This document shows positions 15,171 to 24,471 of a stretch of 44,449 nt of DNA, one piece after another. Below the pieces are notes generated by a model, which ran no database searches, was not told where the DNA came from, and saw only the letters and a program-made list of their open reading frames with translations. Each line of letters starts with the position of its first letter. The first letter of the stretch is position 1. Origin of the DNA: Desulfocapsa sp. (GTDB taxonomy: Bacteria > Desulfobacterota > Desulfobulbia > Desulfobulbales > Desulfocapsaceae); the NCBI GenBank assembly GCA_013792135.1, contig VMSP01000014.1, positions 1 through 44,449 on the forward strand, in the 5' to 3' direction. The translations under genes were made by a program, and so were the position numbers.

Positions 15171-18020
15171 ATGCAAATTGAAGATGATGAAATACTTCAG
15201 GGTTTTATCGAAGAATCCCTTGAGCATCTTGCTGACATTGAAACTGATCTTCTGGCAATTGAAAAAGCAGGGGCCGATATAGATGAAAACTTGGTAAACA
15301 AAGTCTTCAGGGCCGCTCACTCCATCAAAGGTGGAGCTGGTTTTATGGGACTTACAGTGATCCAGGAGTTGTCTCACGCCATGGAAAATATCCTGGGGAT
15401 GATACGCAGCAGAAAACTCGTACCGAATCCAGAAATTGTCAATGTCCTTCTCCAAGGTTCTGATAAGCTGGAGGCGATGATCAACAATATTCAGTCCAGC
15501 AATGACGAAGACATTACAGAACATCTCATCCCTTTGAATGCCATCGCAGAGGGCAATGCGGTCCAGGCTGCCGCACCAAAACCAAAGCCGGCACTAAAAC
15601 CCACTGTTGAAGTAGTACCAGAACCAGTAGTACCAGCACCTGTTGTCAGCGAAGCTGTCGCTCCAGAGCCAGTGCCAGAACCTGTGACACCGGTCCCGGA
15701 GCCAATAGCTCCCCCTGTCAGCCCAGCGCCAAAATTAACTCCGCCAGCAGCTGCGTCACAGCTTACATCAACCGCTACTACTCCTAAGGTTAAGGCCGAT
15801 ACCAGCCTCAGGGTCCATGTCAGCCTGCTTGATTCACTCATGACCTTGGCCGGAGAACTTGTACTCAGTAGAAATCAACTCCTGCAAACCATTGGTTCAA
15901 ACGACCTGCGCAATGCCGAGGCAGTGGGGCAACGGATCGACCTGATCACCTCTGAACTGCAAGAAGCCATCATGTTGACCAGGATGCAGCCCATTGGCAA
16001 TGTGTTCAGCAAGTTTCCACGGGTGGTACGCGACCTCTCCAAACAGCTTAACAAGACCATTGAGTTGACCATCGTTGGCAATGATGTTGAACTGGACAAG
16101 ACCATTATTGAATCCATTAATGATCCACTGACCCATCTGATACGTAACTCAGTTGATCATGGTATTGAAATGCCCGCAGACAGAAAACTGATGGGCAAGA
16201 CTGAGAAAGGGATCATCATCCTGAAAGCTTACCATGAAGCAGGGCAGGTTGTAATCCAGATCCGTGATGACGGTAAAGGTCTTGATGGTGAGGCGCTTGC
16301 TGCAAGCGCGATCAGCAAGGGTCTGATCACAGCCGAGCAGGCTCTGATCATGTCAGATAAAGAAAAGGTCAATCTCATTTTCCTGCCAGGTTTTTCCATG
16401 GCCAAAAAGGTTACCGACGTCTCTGGACGTGGTGTTGGTATGGACGTAGTAAAAACCAACCTCGACAAACTTGGTGGTCAGGTGGAAATCGTTTCTGAGG
16501 TCGGAAACGGAACCATCATTTCCATTAAACTTCCCTTGACCCTTGCCATTATTCCCTGTCAAATCATCACCACCAGCGGCGAACGGTATGCCATCCCCCA
16601 GGTCAATCTGGAAGAGCTCCTGCGTATCCCCGCAAATCAGGTAAAAAAACGGGTGGAACGAGTCGGTACTGCAGAGGTTGTCCGCTTACGCGGCAATCTT
16701 TTACCCCTAATCAGGCTGGCTGACGTCATAGAAACAGAACGCACCTACTGGGACCAAGAAGAAGCAGGGCGTAAAGAAGACAGACGTGGGAGTATTGCCG
16801 ACCGCCGAGGCAAGACATCTCCCGTTTTCCACACTAACAGAGATGACAAGGGAGAAAAAAATAAATCCGCAACAGATGAACGCTCTGTTACAGATCGCCG
16901 TTTCGCTGCCTCAAGCGCCCTGAATATCGTAGTCGTCTCTACCGGTTCCATGAAATATGGTCTTATTGTTGACCGACTGCAGGATTCAGAGGAGATTGTC
17001 ATAAAACCTCTGGGCAGACATCTACAGCAGTGCAAAGGGTACGCCGGTGCCACAATTATGGGTGATGGCCGCATTGCCTTGATTCTTGATGTAAGCAATC
17101 TGGCAAGAATGGCGCGCCTTACATCCATTGACGGCACAGATAGGGCAAATGAGGTTGCTTTGGCTGCCGCAGAACTCATGCGGGCTCAAAAAGATAAACA
17201 GGCCTTACTTATCTTCCGTAACTCAGAACATGAGCAGTTTGGCGTTCCCTTGAATCAAGTGGAACGCATTGAAAAGATCAAACGATCAGAGATCGAAGAC
17301 ATGGGTGGCAGACGGGTCATGCAGTACCGAAGCGGAAGCCTTGCCCTGATTACTGTTAATGATATTGCATCAGTCCATCCCTTGGCCGATCACGACGACC
17401 TACTGGTTATCGTCTTTAACATCTGTTCAAAGCCCATTGGCCTCTTGGCCATTGGTCCCATTGATGCCATCGAAATAACCTCTGAGATTGATGGCGTAAC
17501 CCTTAAACAACCTGGAATCATGGGCTCCATAATCATTGATGCCCACACCACCATGCTTGTTGATGTCTTTGAGATCGTCCAAGCTCTCTATCCAGAATGG
17601 TTTGCCGACAAACTAGTTTTTGAAGTTGATAAAACCAGCGGTGTTATACCCACAATCCTTATCGCTGAAGACTCAAACTTCTTCCGTAATCAGGTCAAAA
17701 GCTACATGACTGAGTCAGGATACAAGGTCATTGAAGGAGCAGACGGGGCCATTGCCTGGGACCTGCTACAAAAACACGCTGACGAAATCTCCATGGTGGT
17801 AACCGACATTGAGATGCCAAACATGAATGGCTTTGAATTAACAGAAACCATCAGGAAAGATTCCAAGTATAACAAAATTCCTATTATTGCCCTGACCACA
17901 CTGGCTGCAGACGAGGATATAGCCAAAGGCAGGGCCGTTGGTATTGATGAATATCATATTAAACTGGATAAAGAAAAGTTAATGACCTGTGTCCATGATT
18001 ACATCAAACGTCTTTTCTGA
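15171..18020 (+). CDS. cheA: Hybrid chemotaxis-type histidine kinase CheA with two CheW domains and a receiver
   Basis: CheA autophosphorylates on a histidine in its HPt domain and passes the phosphate to receiver proteins. Domains in order: HPt with the phosphohistidine H50 in RAAHSIKGGAG; a proline/valine/alanine-rich linker (about 125-205); the dimerisation helices (SLLDSLMTLAGELVLSRNQ); the HATPase with N box HLIRNSVDHGIE, G1 DDGKGLD and G2 SGRGVGMDVV; and a CheW-like domain split by a hydrophilic, arginine-rich insert (about residues 525-585). A second CheW-like domain (about 675-815) and a C-terminal receiver (827-949) with phospho-acceptor D879 in VVTDIEMPNMNG complete the protein. The usual separate CheY-docking P2 domain is not obvious. 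AAGGAG precedes the start. It opens the chemosensory cluster; no chemoreceptor gene is in the window. Confidence 0.93.
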   Translation: MQIEDDEILQGFIEESLEHLADIETDLLAIEKAGADIDENLVNKVFRAAHSIKGGAGFMGLTVIQELSHAMENILGMIRSRKLVPNPEIVNVLLQGSDKLEAMINNIQSSNDEDITEHLIPLNAIAEGNAVQAAAPKPKPALKPTVEVVPEPVVPAPVVSEAVAPEPVPEPVTPVPEPIAPPVSPAPKLTPPAAASQLTSTATTPKVKADTSLRVHVSLLDSLMTLAGELVLSRNQLLQTIGSNDLRNAEAVGQRIDLITSELQEAIMLTRMQPIGNVFSKFPRVVRDLSKQLNKTIELTIVGNDVELDKTIIESINDPLTHLIRNSVDHGIEMPADRKLMGKTEKGIIILKAYHEAGQVVIQIRDDGKGLDGEALAASAISKGLITAEQALIMSDKEKVNLIFLPGFSMAKKVTDVSGRGVGMDVVKTNLDKLGGQVEIVSEVGNGTIISIKLPLTLAIIPCQIITTSGERYAIPQVNLEELLRIPANQVKKRVERVGTAEVVRLRGNLLPLIRLADVIETERTYWDQEEAGRKEDRRGSIADRRGKTSPVFHTNRDDKGEKNKSATDERSVTDRRFAASSALNIVVVSTGSMKYGLIVDRLQDSEEIVIKPLGRHLQQCKGYAGATIMGDGRIALILDVSNLARMARLTSIDGTDRANEVALAAAELMRAQKDKQALLIFRNSEHEQFGVPLNQVERIEKIKRSEIEDMGGRRVMQYRSGSLALITVNDIASVHPLADHDDLLVIVFNICSKPIGLLAIGPIDAIEITSEIDGVTLKQPGIMGSIIIDAHTTMLVDVFEIVQALYPEWFADKLVFEVDKTSGVIPTILIAEDSNFFRNQVKSYMTESGYKVIEGADGAIAWDLLQKHADEISMVVTDIEMPNMNGFELTETIRKDSKYNKIPIIALTTLAADEDIAKGRAVGIDEYHIKLDKEKLMTCVHDYIKRLF

Positions 18021-18246
18021 TCATCAGGAAATGAACGCGGTTATGAAACAACTCAATAGTCCTTTTTTCCCTTCTGAGCCGTTGTTCACAATCACATCAT
18101 GATTTTTTAAATGGCAAGAATCAAATAATAACAGACCGTAAAAATAGACCTGAAGAATACAACTCATTACTGAACGGCCTCAGCCTCACCGAAATGATCA
18201 GCACTTGCTCTTTATCAATTCATACTGCTTTGTTAAGAGGGATTAT

Positions 18247-18711
18247 ATGAACGAATCAAAAGGTACTACCAATAAATCACTTGTCGAACTGGCTACATTT
18301 TTTGTCGGCGACGCCTTATGCGGAATGGATATCCTGAAAATCCAGGAGATCAACAAACTGATGGATATGACAAAAGTTCCCCAAGCACCTTCCTACGTCA
18401 CTGGAATCCTGAATTTGCGGGGACAAATTGTGACCATCATCGATCTTGGCAAGAAACTCGGCCTCGGGTCCACGGATACCACTCTCAGTTCGAGAAACAT
18501 TATTGTAAGTTCACCAGGTGAACATGTAGGGCTTCTTGTCACCCGGTTTAGCGATGTTATTTCAGCAGACACAGCAAAAATTGAACGTGCCCCTGCCAAT
18601 ATGGGGGGAATACAGGGAGAATTTTTTTCTGGAGTCTATAAGACTGATGACAAGCTTATTGGAATTCTTGATGTCAATAAAGTCTTACGCATCGAGGAAC
18701 AAGGTCACTGA
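18247..18711 (+). CDS. cheW: Chemotaxis adaptor protein CheW
   Basis: CheW couples chemoreceptors to CheA in signalling arrays. The 154-residue product has the full CheW fold: LVELATFFVGDALCGMDI, the receptor-interface segment NKLMDMTKVPQAPSYVTGI, LNLRGQIVTIIDLGKKLG and a C-terminal LIGILDVNKVLRIEE. The ATG at 18247 follows AGAGGG and gives the family length, so the 14-residue extension to 18205 is not used. It lies 226 bp after cheA and its stop is two bases from the cheB start, implying translational coupling of cheW and cheB. Confidence 0.95.
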   Translation: MNESKGTTNKSLVELATFFVGDALCGMDILKIQEINKLMDMTKVPQAPSYVTGILNLRGQIVTIIDLGKKLGLGSTDTTLSSRNIIVSSPGEHVGLLVTRFSDVISADTAKIERAPANMGGIQGEFFSGVYKTDDKLIGILDVNKVLRIEEQGH

Positions 18712-18713
18712 TA

Positions 18714-19844
18714 ATGCTTGCCAGAAAACTACGCGTTTTAGTTGTAGACGACACCATTGTTTACCGGAAGGCTGTCAGTGATATCCTGGCTGAGATTCCA
18801 GGAGTAGAGGTTGTAGGCATTGCCCATAATGGCAAGATTGCCATGTCTAAGATTGCGACCTTAAAACCTGACCTGCTCACCCTCGATATTGAAATGCCGG
18901 AGATGAATGGACTTGAGGTCCTGGCCGAATTACAAAAGAACCATACAGATGTCGGCGCGATCATGCTCTCAACGCTCACTGCCGACGGAAGCCACATGAC
19001 CATGAAGGCCTTGGAGCTTGGTGCCTTTGACTTTATTCTCAAACCACAAAGCAGCGCCAACCTGCAAGAAGGAAAGGATCAAATAAAAAGTGCCCTTCTG
19101 CCAATGCTCGAGGCATTCAGCAATTCAGGCAATGCACGCTCATTACTTGGCACAAAGGGAGTACTTACTCGACCCAGAACTCTTTTTGGAAAAAACACGG
19201 ACTCTCCCTTGCGTCCTCAAGCAACCACTGGTGCGAGCACTACACCTAGAACTTCCATACGAAGAGGAAAGTCAGAGATTGTAACCATCGGCATCTCAAC
19301 CGGAGGGCCAAACGCCCTTAACCAAATGTTGCCGCTGCTTCCTGGTGATCTTGGTGTCCCGGTGGTCATAGTCCAGCATATGCCACCGATTTTCACCAAA
19401 TCTCTGGCCGCAAGCCTCGATGCCAAATGCGCCCTCACCGTAAAAGAAGCAGAAGATGCTGAGCTGATTCAACCCAACACTGTCTACATTGCACCAGGTG
19501 GGAAGCAAATGAAACTTGTGGCCAGCGCTGATGGAAAAAATCGAATCATCAAGATCACCAATGATCCTCCTGAAAATTCCTGCAGACCATCAGCCGACTA
19601 TCTTTTTCGTTCAGTAGGTGATTACTATGTTGGTCGCACAACTGCCGTTATTATGACCGGAATGGGTTCAGATGGCACAAAGGGATTGCAACTCCTGAAA
19701 CAAAAAGGGGCTTTTATCATTGCCCAAGACGAGGCCACCTGTGTGGTTTATGGAATGCCAAAGGCTCCCATTCAGCAGGGCCTGGCTGACGTAATTGCCC
19801 CTTTAAATAAAATTGCCAATGAAATTACCAAAAGTGTCAAATAG
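18714..19844 (+). CDS. cheB: Chemoreceptor glutamate methylesterase/deamidase CheB
   Basis: CheB demethylates chemoreceptor glutamates and is activated by phosphorylation from CheA. The N-terminal receiver has VLVVDDTIVYRKA and the phospho-acceptor D58 in LLTLDIEMPEMNG. A linker of about 40 residues leads to the esterase domain with its catalytic triad segments: serine in GISTGGPNAL, histidine in VIVQHMPPIF and aspartate in MTGMGSDGTKG. The 376 residues match the family. The start is two bases after the cheW stop. Presence of CheB and CheR shows that the system uses methylation-based adaptation, so at least one methylatable receptor must be encoded elsewhere. Confidence 0.96.
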   Translation: MLARKLRVLVVDDTIVYRKAVSDILAEIPGVEVVGIAHNGKIAMSKIATLKPDLLTLDIEMPEMNGLEVLAELQKNHTDVGAIMLSTLTADGSHMTMKALELGAFDFILKPQSSANLQEGKDQIKSALLPMLEAFSNSGNARSLLGTKGVLTRPRTLFGKNTDSPLRPQATTGASTTPRTSIRRGKSEIVTIGISTGGPNALNQMLPLLPGDLGVPVVIVQHMPPIFTKSLAASLDAKCALTVKEAEDAELIQPNTVYIAPGGKQMKLVASADGKNRIIKITNDPPENSCRPSADYLFRSVGDYYVGRTTAVIMTGMGSDGTKGLQLLKQKGAFIIAQDEATCVVYGMPKAPIQQGLADVIAPLNKIANEITKSVK

Positions 19845-19898
19845 TATCCTTCAGAAAAATGTCTTATTCCTCTTTACTGTGATCGCACTTTTGACAGC

Positions 19899-20735
19899 AT
19901 GTTAAAAATATCACCAGACGAACTGAAGCTTGTTGCTCAATATATTCATGACATCTCGGGAATATATCTTGAGCAGAGCAAATCTTACCTCTTTGAGACA
20001 CGCTTGGGTTCTATCGCCACTGAACATGGCTGCAATACTTACAAAGAACTCTACCAGAAAGCCAAGACTGAACCCAGCAAGATCATTGAACGTAAAATCA
20101 TTGATGCCATCTCCACCAATGAAACCCTCTTCTTCCGTGACAAAGGCCCCTTTGAGCTCCTGCAGCACAAGCTGCTGCCCGAACTGATCGATGCCCGTAC
20201 CCCTGGCTCTCCGGCCCTGAAAACCAATCTCAAGATATGGAGTGCCGCCTCATCGACAGGACAGGAACTCTATTCGATCGCTATCATCATCAACGAGCTT
20301 ATCCCTAATATTTCCAAATACACTATCAAACTTCTCGGTACTGATATTTCAGATGGAGCAGTTGCTCAAGCCAGCCGTGGAAAATATAACAAATTTGAGA
20401 TGGAACGGGGACTTCCTGGTGATAAACTGCAACGTTATTTTACCATGTTTGGTGATTCCTGGACAATTAAGGATGAGATCCGAGCCATGGTCCAATTTAG
20501 AAAACTTAATCTCATGTTACCTTTTTCCGGTCTCGGGAAATTTGACATCATTTTCTGTCGTAATGTTGCTATCTATTTCACCCTCCCCGACCGCCAGAAA
20601 CTTTTCAACAAAATAGCTGACAGTTTAGCTGATGACGGCTATCTCATCATTGGCTCCACAGAATCACTCACTGGTATCTGTCCTCGTTTTATACCCAAGA
20701 GACATTTACGATCAATCTTTTATCAGAAAAAATAA
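19899..20735 (+). CDS. cheR: Chemoreceptor glutamate methyltransferase CheR
   Basis: CheR methylates glutamates of chemoreceptors using S-adenosylmethionine. The 278-residue protein has the N-terminal helical CheR domain (IHDISGIYLEQSKSYLFETR) and the methyltransferase domain. The latter carries the SAM-binding segments IWSAASSTGQELYSIA and LLGTDISDGAVAQASRG, with FDIIFCRNVAIYF downstream. The active arginine region NETLFFRD is intact. No C-terminal pentapeptide-binding extension or TPR is present. It follows cheB by 54 bp and precedes the response regulator by 14 bp, within one apparent transcription unit. Confidence 0.95.
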   Translation: MLKISPDELKLVAQYIHDISGIYLEQSKSYLFETRLGSIATEHGCNTYKELYQKAKTEPSKIIERKIIDAISTNETLFFRDKGPFELLQHKLLPELIDARTPGSPALKTNLKIWSAASSTGQELYSIAIIINELIPNISKYTIKLLGTDISDGAVAQASRGKYNKFEMERGLPGDKLQRYFTMFGDSWTIKDEIRAMVQFRKLNLMLPFSGLGKFDIIFCRNVAIYFTLPDRQKLFNKIADSLADDGYLIIGSTESLTGICPRFIPKRHLRSIFYQKK

Positions 20736-20749
20736 ATGAGGCTTCTTGC

Positions 20750-21334
20750 ATGAGAAATATGACCATACTCGTTGTTGACGATGATCCTGTTATCAGAAGA
20801 ATGCTGGAAAAACGCCTTGAAAAAGAAGGGTATGAGGTGTTGATCGCTGAAGATGGTTATCAGGCGAGAAAGATTATTCCCCAACAGCATATTGATGTGG
20901 TCCTGACCGACCTGATGATGCCTGGTACAATCGGTGGTATTGAGGTTCTTGAAATTGCCAAAAGTATCAGCCCCAATATTGAGGTTATCCTGATCACTGC
21001 TCACTCGTCAGTTGATACTGCGGTTGAGGCAATGAAGAAAGGCGCTGCCGACTACCTGGAAAAACCGATTAATTTTGATGAACTTTTTCTACGCCTCGAA
21101 AAGATTGCCAATGTTCAGTCAATCATGCGTAACGCCCTGGATCTCAGTCAGGCAATGGATACTACAGAAAGTGCAGCGGCGGTAACCATTCAAAATCTGG
21201 AGATCAGAACCGCCGTATTACAAAGCCGGATAGAGAGTATCATATCAATTCTTCGCGATGAACAGACCCCACCCTATGAACGGATTTACAAGGTACTCGA
21301 CTTGCTCACCGACCAAAATGATTTCCTTACATGA
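20750..21334 (+). CDS. Response regulator, receiver domain with helical C-terminal region
   Basis: A 194-residue protein with an N-terminal receiver domain: acidic pocket VVDDDP, phospho-acceptor aspartate in VVLTDLMMPG (about residue 55), the conserved threonine in LITAHSS and the lysine in YLEKPINFDE. The receiver resembles those of NtrC-type regulators, but no AAA or DNA-binding domain follows. The last roughly 70 residues are predicted helical (AAAVTIQNLEIRTAVLQSR), with no family I recognise. As last gene of the che cluster it is the natural phosphate acceptor of the CheA upstream, either as output or as phosphate sink. A start three codons later (20759) is equally possible. Confidence 0.85.
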   Translation: MRNMTILVVDDDPVIRRMLEKRLEKEGYEVLIAEDGYQARKIIPQQHIDVVLTDLMMPGTIGGIEVLEIAKSISPNIEVILITAHSSVDTAVEAMKKGAADYLEKPINFDELFLRLEKIANVQSIMRNALDLSQAMDTTESAAAVTIQNLEIRTAVLQSRIESIISILRDEQTPPYERIYKVLDLLTDQNDFLT

Positions 21335-21360
21335 TATCCAAAACAAATCCCTGAGTTCAT

Positions 21361-21390
21361 GAGCTGATACTAAATATCAGCTTCCTTTTC
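21361..21390. terminator. Hairpin terminator between convergent che and pentapeptide genes
   Basis: AGCTGATA (21362-21369) pairs with TATCAGCT (21375-21382) around a 5-base loop and is followed by a short T-rich stretch (TCCTTTTC). It sits between the response regulator stop and the stop of the pentapeptide gene on the other strand. The T-run is short, so efficiency is uncertain. Confidence 0.6.
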
Positions 21391-21423
21391 ACCTACCGAC
21401 CAGTCATTATGTTATTTCAGAAC

Positions 21424-22887
21424 TCACTGCCCCTCTTTCTGTTCATATCCAAGAGTATCAGTTAATTGAGCATCATCAAGCAGAGTTCCATCTAACTTGG
21501 CACCGGTTAAATCAGCCCCTGAAAGATTTGCTTTATAAAGATCAGCTCCCTCGAGATTCGCGTTTCTGAGATTTACCCCTACCAGTATAGCCCCTTTCAA
21601 ATTCGCATTCTCAAGATCAGCCCCTTCCAATATGCTTCCACTCAGGTCAGCACCTTCAAGATCAACACCATCTAAATTTTTATCAGTCAGATCTACCCCT
21701 GTGAGCCTGCAGCCATAACAACCTTTAGTATCAAGCAGACGTTGTATGTTTTTCTCTGCTTCAACCACTGACTCCGATCTACCCTCCTGAATGATATCAT
21801 TATTTTTTACAAGGCCTGCCGCTTGGTCGTTGTCCGCCGTTTGATTTCCTTCCACAACAACTGGAACTGCTGAAGATTGTGATTCCACCGGAGGCACAGT
21901 TACCTGTTCTACAACTGCAGATTCAGGAATAGACTCGTCAGGCTTTCCCGCTTCATCTACATGTTGTTCTGCCACTGTTTTATTAACGACACTTTCACTC
22001 TGCCCAAACAAGTTTTTCACACTCTCCAAGGTCTTATCAAAAAATCCTGGTTTTTCGGGTGAAGCGACCGCCTCAGCATCTCCAGCCACAGATGATTCTT
22101 CCTCTTTGACAGGAGGGATGTCTACGACAATATTTTTGTCCGCCACAGTCTCTACAGCAGGTGTTGCCTCCTCCATCACCGGAGCAGACTTTCCGGTTTC
22201 AGACACACTTTCTGCACCTGTTTTATTATCATCACGTTCACCAAATACAAACATCCCTTTTACACTCTCCAGGGTCTTATCAAAGAAACCTGGTTCTTCA
22301 ACTGGAGGGCTTACCACATTTTTTGCAATCTCAGATGGCTGATTTTGTACAGACGAATTAACCAGACCTTCTCTTTCTTCCACAACTGATGATTTTACCT
22401 GCTCATCTGAGGCGGGAACAGAATGTGCTTCACTACTATCCTGAGCGGGTACATTATCGGAGACAACTCCTTCTGACGGTTGATCCATGACGGCTTCGTT
22501 ATCAAATTGAGTGCCAACAAGATAGGCTCCGACAAAGGTCGTACCTCTCAGATCTGCTCCACGAAGATCTGCGTTTGCCAAATCAGAACCACCAAATTCA
22601 GCATCTCTCAAATCTGTATTTCGTAAATTGGCATTAGCCAAAGTAGCAAGATGCAATCTTACGTTAGAGAGGTTAGCACCTTCCAGATTAGCCCCTGTCA
22701 AATTTTCCCTGTCAAGGTTCACACCAGAAAGATCACATCCGGGACAACTGTTGGTTTCAATCAGTTGTTTCCTGTTATCCTGCACTTTTGCATGATCACT
22801 ACCTTGCCCGGCAAAGCTCAGATGATTCCAATTCAAAACCAAAATACTCACCAGCACTGCTGGAATAATTTTTTTCAACGCACCCAT
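21424..22887 (-). CDS. Secreted two-block pentapeptide-repeat protein
   Basis: A 487-residue protein with a Sec signal peptide ([22 protein letters not shown]). Two pentapeptide-repeat blocks (A/C-D/N-L-x-x pattern, right-handed beta helix) sit at its ends. Each begins with a CxxC motif, [12 protein letters not shown] in the first and [12 protein letters not shown] in the second. Between them lies a low-complexity acidic, Val/Pro/Ser-rich spacer of about 250 residues containing two copies of [12 protein letters not shown] (encoded near 22261-22293 and 22018-22050), each followed by a similar acidic tail. The ATG at 22887 follows GGAGAG; a GTG at 22902 is less likely. The function is unknown; the location is periplasm or cell surface. 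It converges on the che cluster and diverges from the redox operon. Confidence 0.8.
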   Translation of the reverse strand: MGALKKIIPAVLVSILVLNWNHLSFAGQGSDHAKVQDNRKQLIETNSCPGCDLSGVNLDRENLTGANLEGANLSNVRLHLATLANANLRNTDLRDAEFGGSDLANADLRGADLRGTTFVGAYLVGTQFDNEAVMDQPSEGVVSDNVPAQDSSEAHSVPASDEQVKSSVVEEREGLVNSSVQNQPSEIAKNVVSPPVEEPGFFDKTLESVKGMFVFGERDDNKTGAESVSETGKSAPVMEEATPAVETVADKNIVVDIPPVKEEESSVAGDAEAVASPEKPGFFDKTLESVKNLFGQSESVVNKTVAEQHVDEAGKPDESIPESAVVEQVTVPPVESQSSAVPVVVEGNQTADNDQAAGLVKNNDIIQEGRSESVVEAEKNIQRLLDTKGCYGCRLTGVDLTDKNLDGVDLEGADLSGSILEGADLENANLKGAILVGVNLRNANLEGADLYKANLSGADLTGAKLDGTLLDDAQLTDTLGYEQKEGQ

Positions 22888-23572
22888 ATTTCTCTCCACC
22901 ACAAAGGGTCATTCTCTTAACGTCATATTTTAACAAAACTTGGCATCTTGTAGCCAGAACACTTTAATAACGGGAAAGATACTCCAGACAAAGCAAACCT
23001 GTCAAGAATCATAAAGAGATGATCTTTTCATATCGATACGTCTATCATTCAAACAGAATTTTTATTTTCACATCATACGGGGTGAATCGATACTCTCTCA
23101 TGTAATACACGCCCTTACCAAAACTCCATATTTTTATATACATTTCATTATAGTATCGAACATAAGACAATATCTTCATCAAAAAATATAAAAATAAATT
23201 TATTTAATATCAAAGCGTTATTAACATCAATCTAAGATGAATTTTCATTCATTTTTGATTGATGTTATAATAAAAAAGTTTTATATAGTGTTTCAGATGT
23301 GTGGCAAGTTGTTTCATGTTTGGAAAGAAGTGTAGCAGACTATCGCACAATATCCAGTTTCACTAATCAATATTCTTCAGAATCGGCAAAATCATTGTAC
23401 ACGTGAACACACTAGGAATACAGATACATAACCATTGAATTACAACAGATTGCAGCCTGGACCAGCAATGCCTGCAACACCCTTTATATGGTGAAGAAAC
23501 AGATATTTTCTTTCTGTCTCTTCGACTCGTTTCGAAACACTTTTTCGGTGTATCAAGTATAGGAGGCTCAGA
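22888..23572. promoter_or_regulatory. Long AT-rich divergent control region with inverted repeat
   Basis: This 685-bp region separates the pentapeptide gene from the FeS/cytochrome/NrfD operon and has no gene I can support. It contains a perfect 10-bp inverted repeat, AACATCAATC (23223-23232) and GATTGATGTT (23257-23266), with a smaller ATGAA-TT-TTCAT palindrome in between. Further on is a near-palindrome centred on CACGTG (23396-23409). Together they look like operator sites or an RNA structure upstream of the operon. Neither -10/-35 pair can be assigned with certainty. Confidence 0.45.
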
Positions 23573-24343
23573 ATGAATATCGAGGACTTGGAAAAGGAAA
23601 AAAATGAAGGCATTGAAAACTTGCCTTTACTGGAACGACGCAAATTTCTGCAAATGGGACTTACCGTAACAGGTGTTTTCCTGGGAGGCTCTGTACTATC
23701 ATTGACGTCAGTATCTCATGCCAGCGATCAGAATACCGATCCGGAGATGGATATCCCGACAGATGACCAGTATCCATATCCCATACATTACGGCATGGTC
23801 ATGCGTCAGAATCGTTGTATTGACTGTGAGAGATGCGTAGAGGCCTGTAAACAGACGAACCATGTGCCTGACGGCCATGGCGCCTACAGAACTGCAATTC
23901 AAGAACGACTTACCACTGAAAACGGCTCAGAAAAGCGAGAATTCAGGCCAGTGCTCTGCAACCACTGCAATCGGCCGCCATGCGTCCGGGTTTGCCCGAC
24001 CAAAGCGACATATAAAGACCCTGAGACCGGCATAGTGGTTATGGATTACAAAAAATGCATTGGTTGCAAGACATGCATGGCAGCCTGTCCCTATAATGCC
24101 CGCTATTTCAATCATGAAAAATATGCCATCGACAAGTGTAATTTCTGCATTGATACCCGGCTGGCCGAAGGTAAAAAGGAAACCGCCTGTACAGCAGCCT
24201 GTCCTGCCAAGGTACGAATCTTTGGCGACCTGAAAGACAAGTCCACCGAGATCTATCATTTACTCCACACGCCTGACACCAAGATCTGGGTTTTACGTCC
24301 CGACACCGGGGCATTGCCCAATGTTTTTTACATGAATGCATAA
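23573..24343 (+). CDS. Tat-exported four-cluster [4Fe-4S] ferredoxin subunit (DsrO/DmsB/NrfC type)
   Basis: A 256-residue periplasmic electron-transfer subunit. An unusually long N-region of about 21 residues precedes the twin-arginine signal ERRKFLQMGL and a hydrophobic stretch ending SVSHA. Sixteen cysteines form four [4Fe-4S] sites: CIDCERCVEAC (82-92), CNHC..PCVRVCP (129-141), CIGCKTCMAACP (162-172) and CNFC...ACTAACP (189-210). This is the ferredoxin layout that shuttles electrons between an NrfD-type quinone-reactive membrane protein and a partner, here the hexahaem cytochrome. AGGAGG precedes the start. It is first in a three-gene operon. No molybdopterin catalytic subunit follows, so it is not a standard DMSO or polysulfide reductase. 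Confidence 0.92.
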   Translation: MNIEDLEKEKNEGIENLPLLERRKFLQMGLTVTGVFLGGSVLSLTSVSHASDQNTDPEMDIPTDDQYPYPIHYGMVMRQNRCIDCERCVEACKQTNHVPDGHGAYRTAIQERLTTENGSEKREFRPVLCNHCNRPPCVRVCPTKATYKDPETGIVVMDYKKCIGCKTCMAACPYNARYFNHEKYAIDKCNFCIDTRLAEGKKETACTAACPAKVRIFGDLKDKSTEIYHLLHTPDTKIWVLRPDTGALPNVFYMNA

Positions 24344-24471
24344 GACAAAACGATACAGGGAATACCGAAGGGAAAAAGAGTCCCCGAAAAAACTTACCGA
24401 CACTCCATAACATCGTGGGGCAGTCAGCAAGATCATCACTGTAATACTCGCCGACTTGTAGGAGAAGATAA

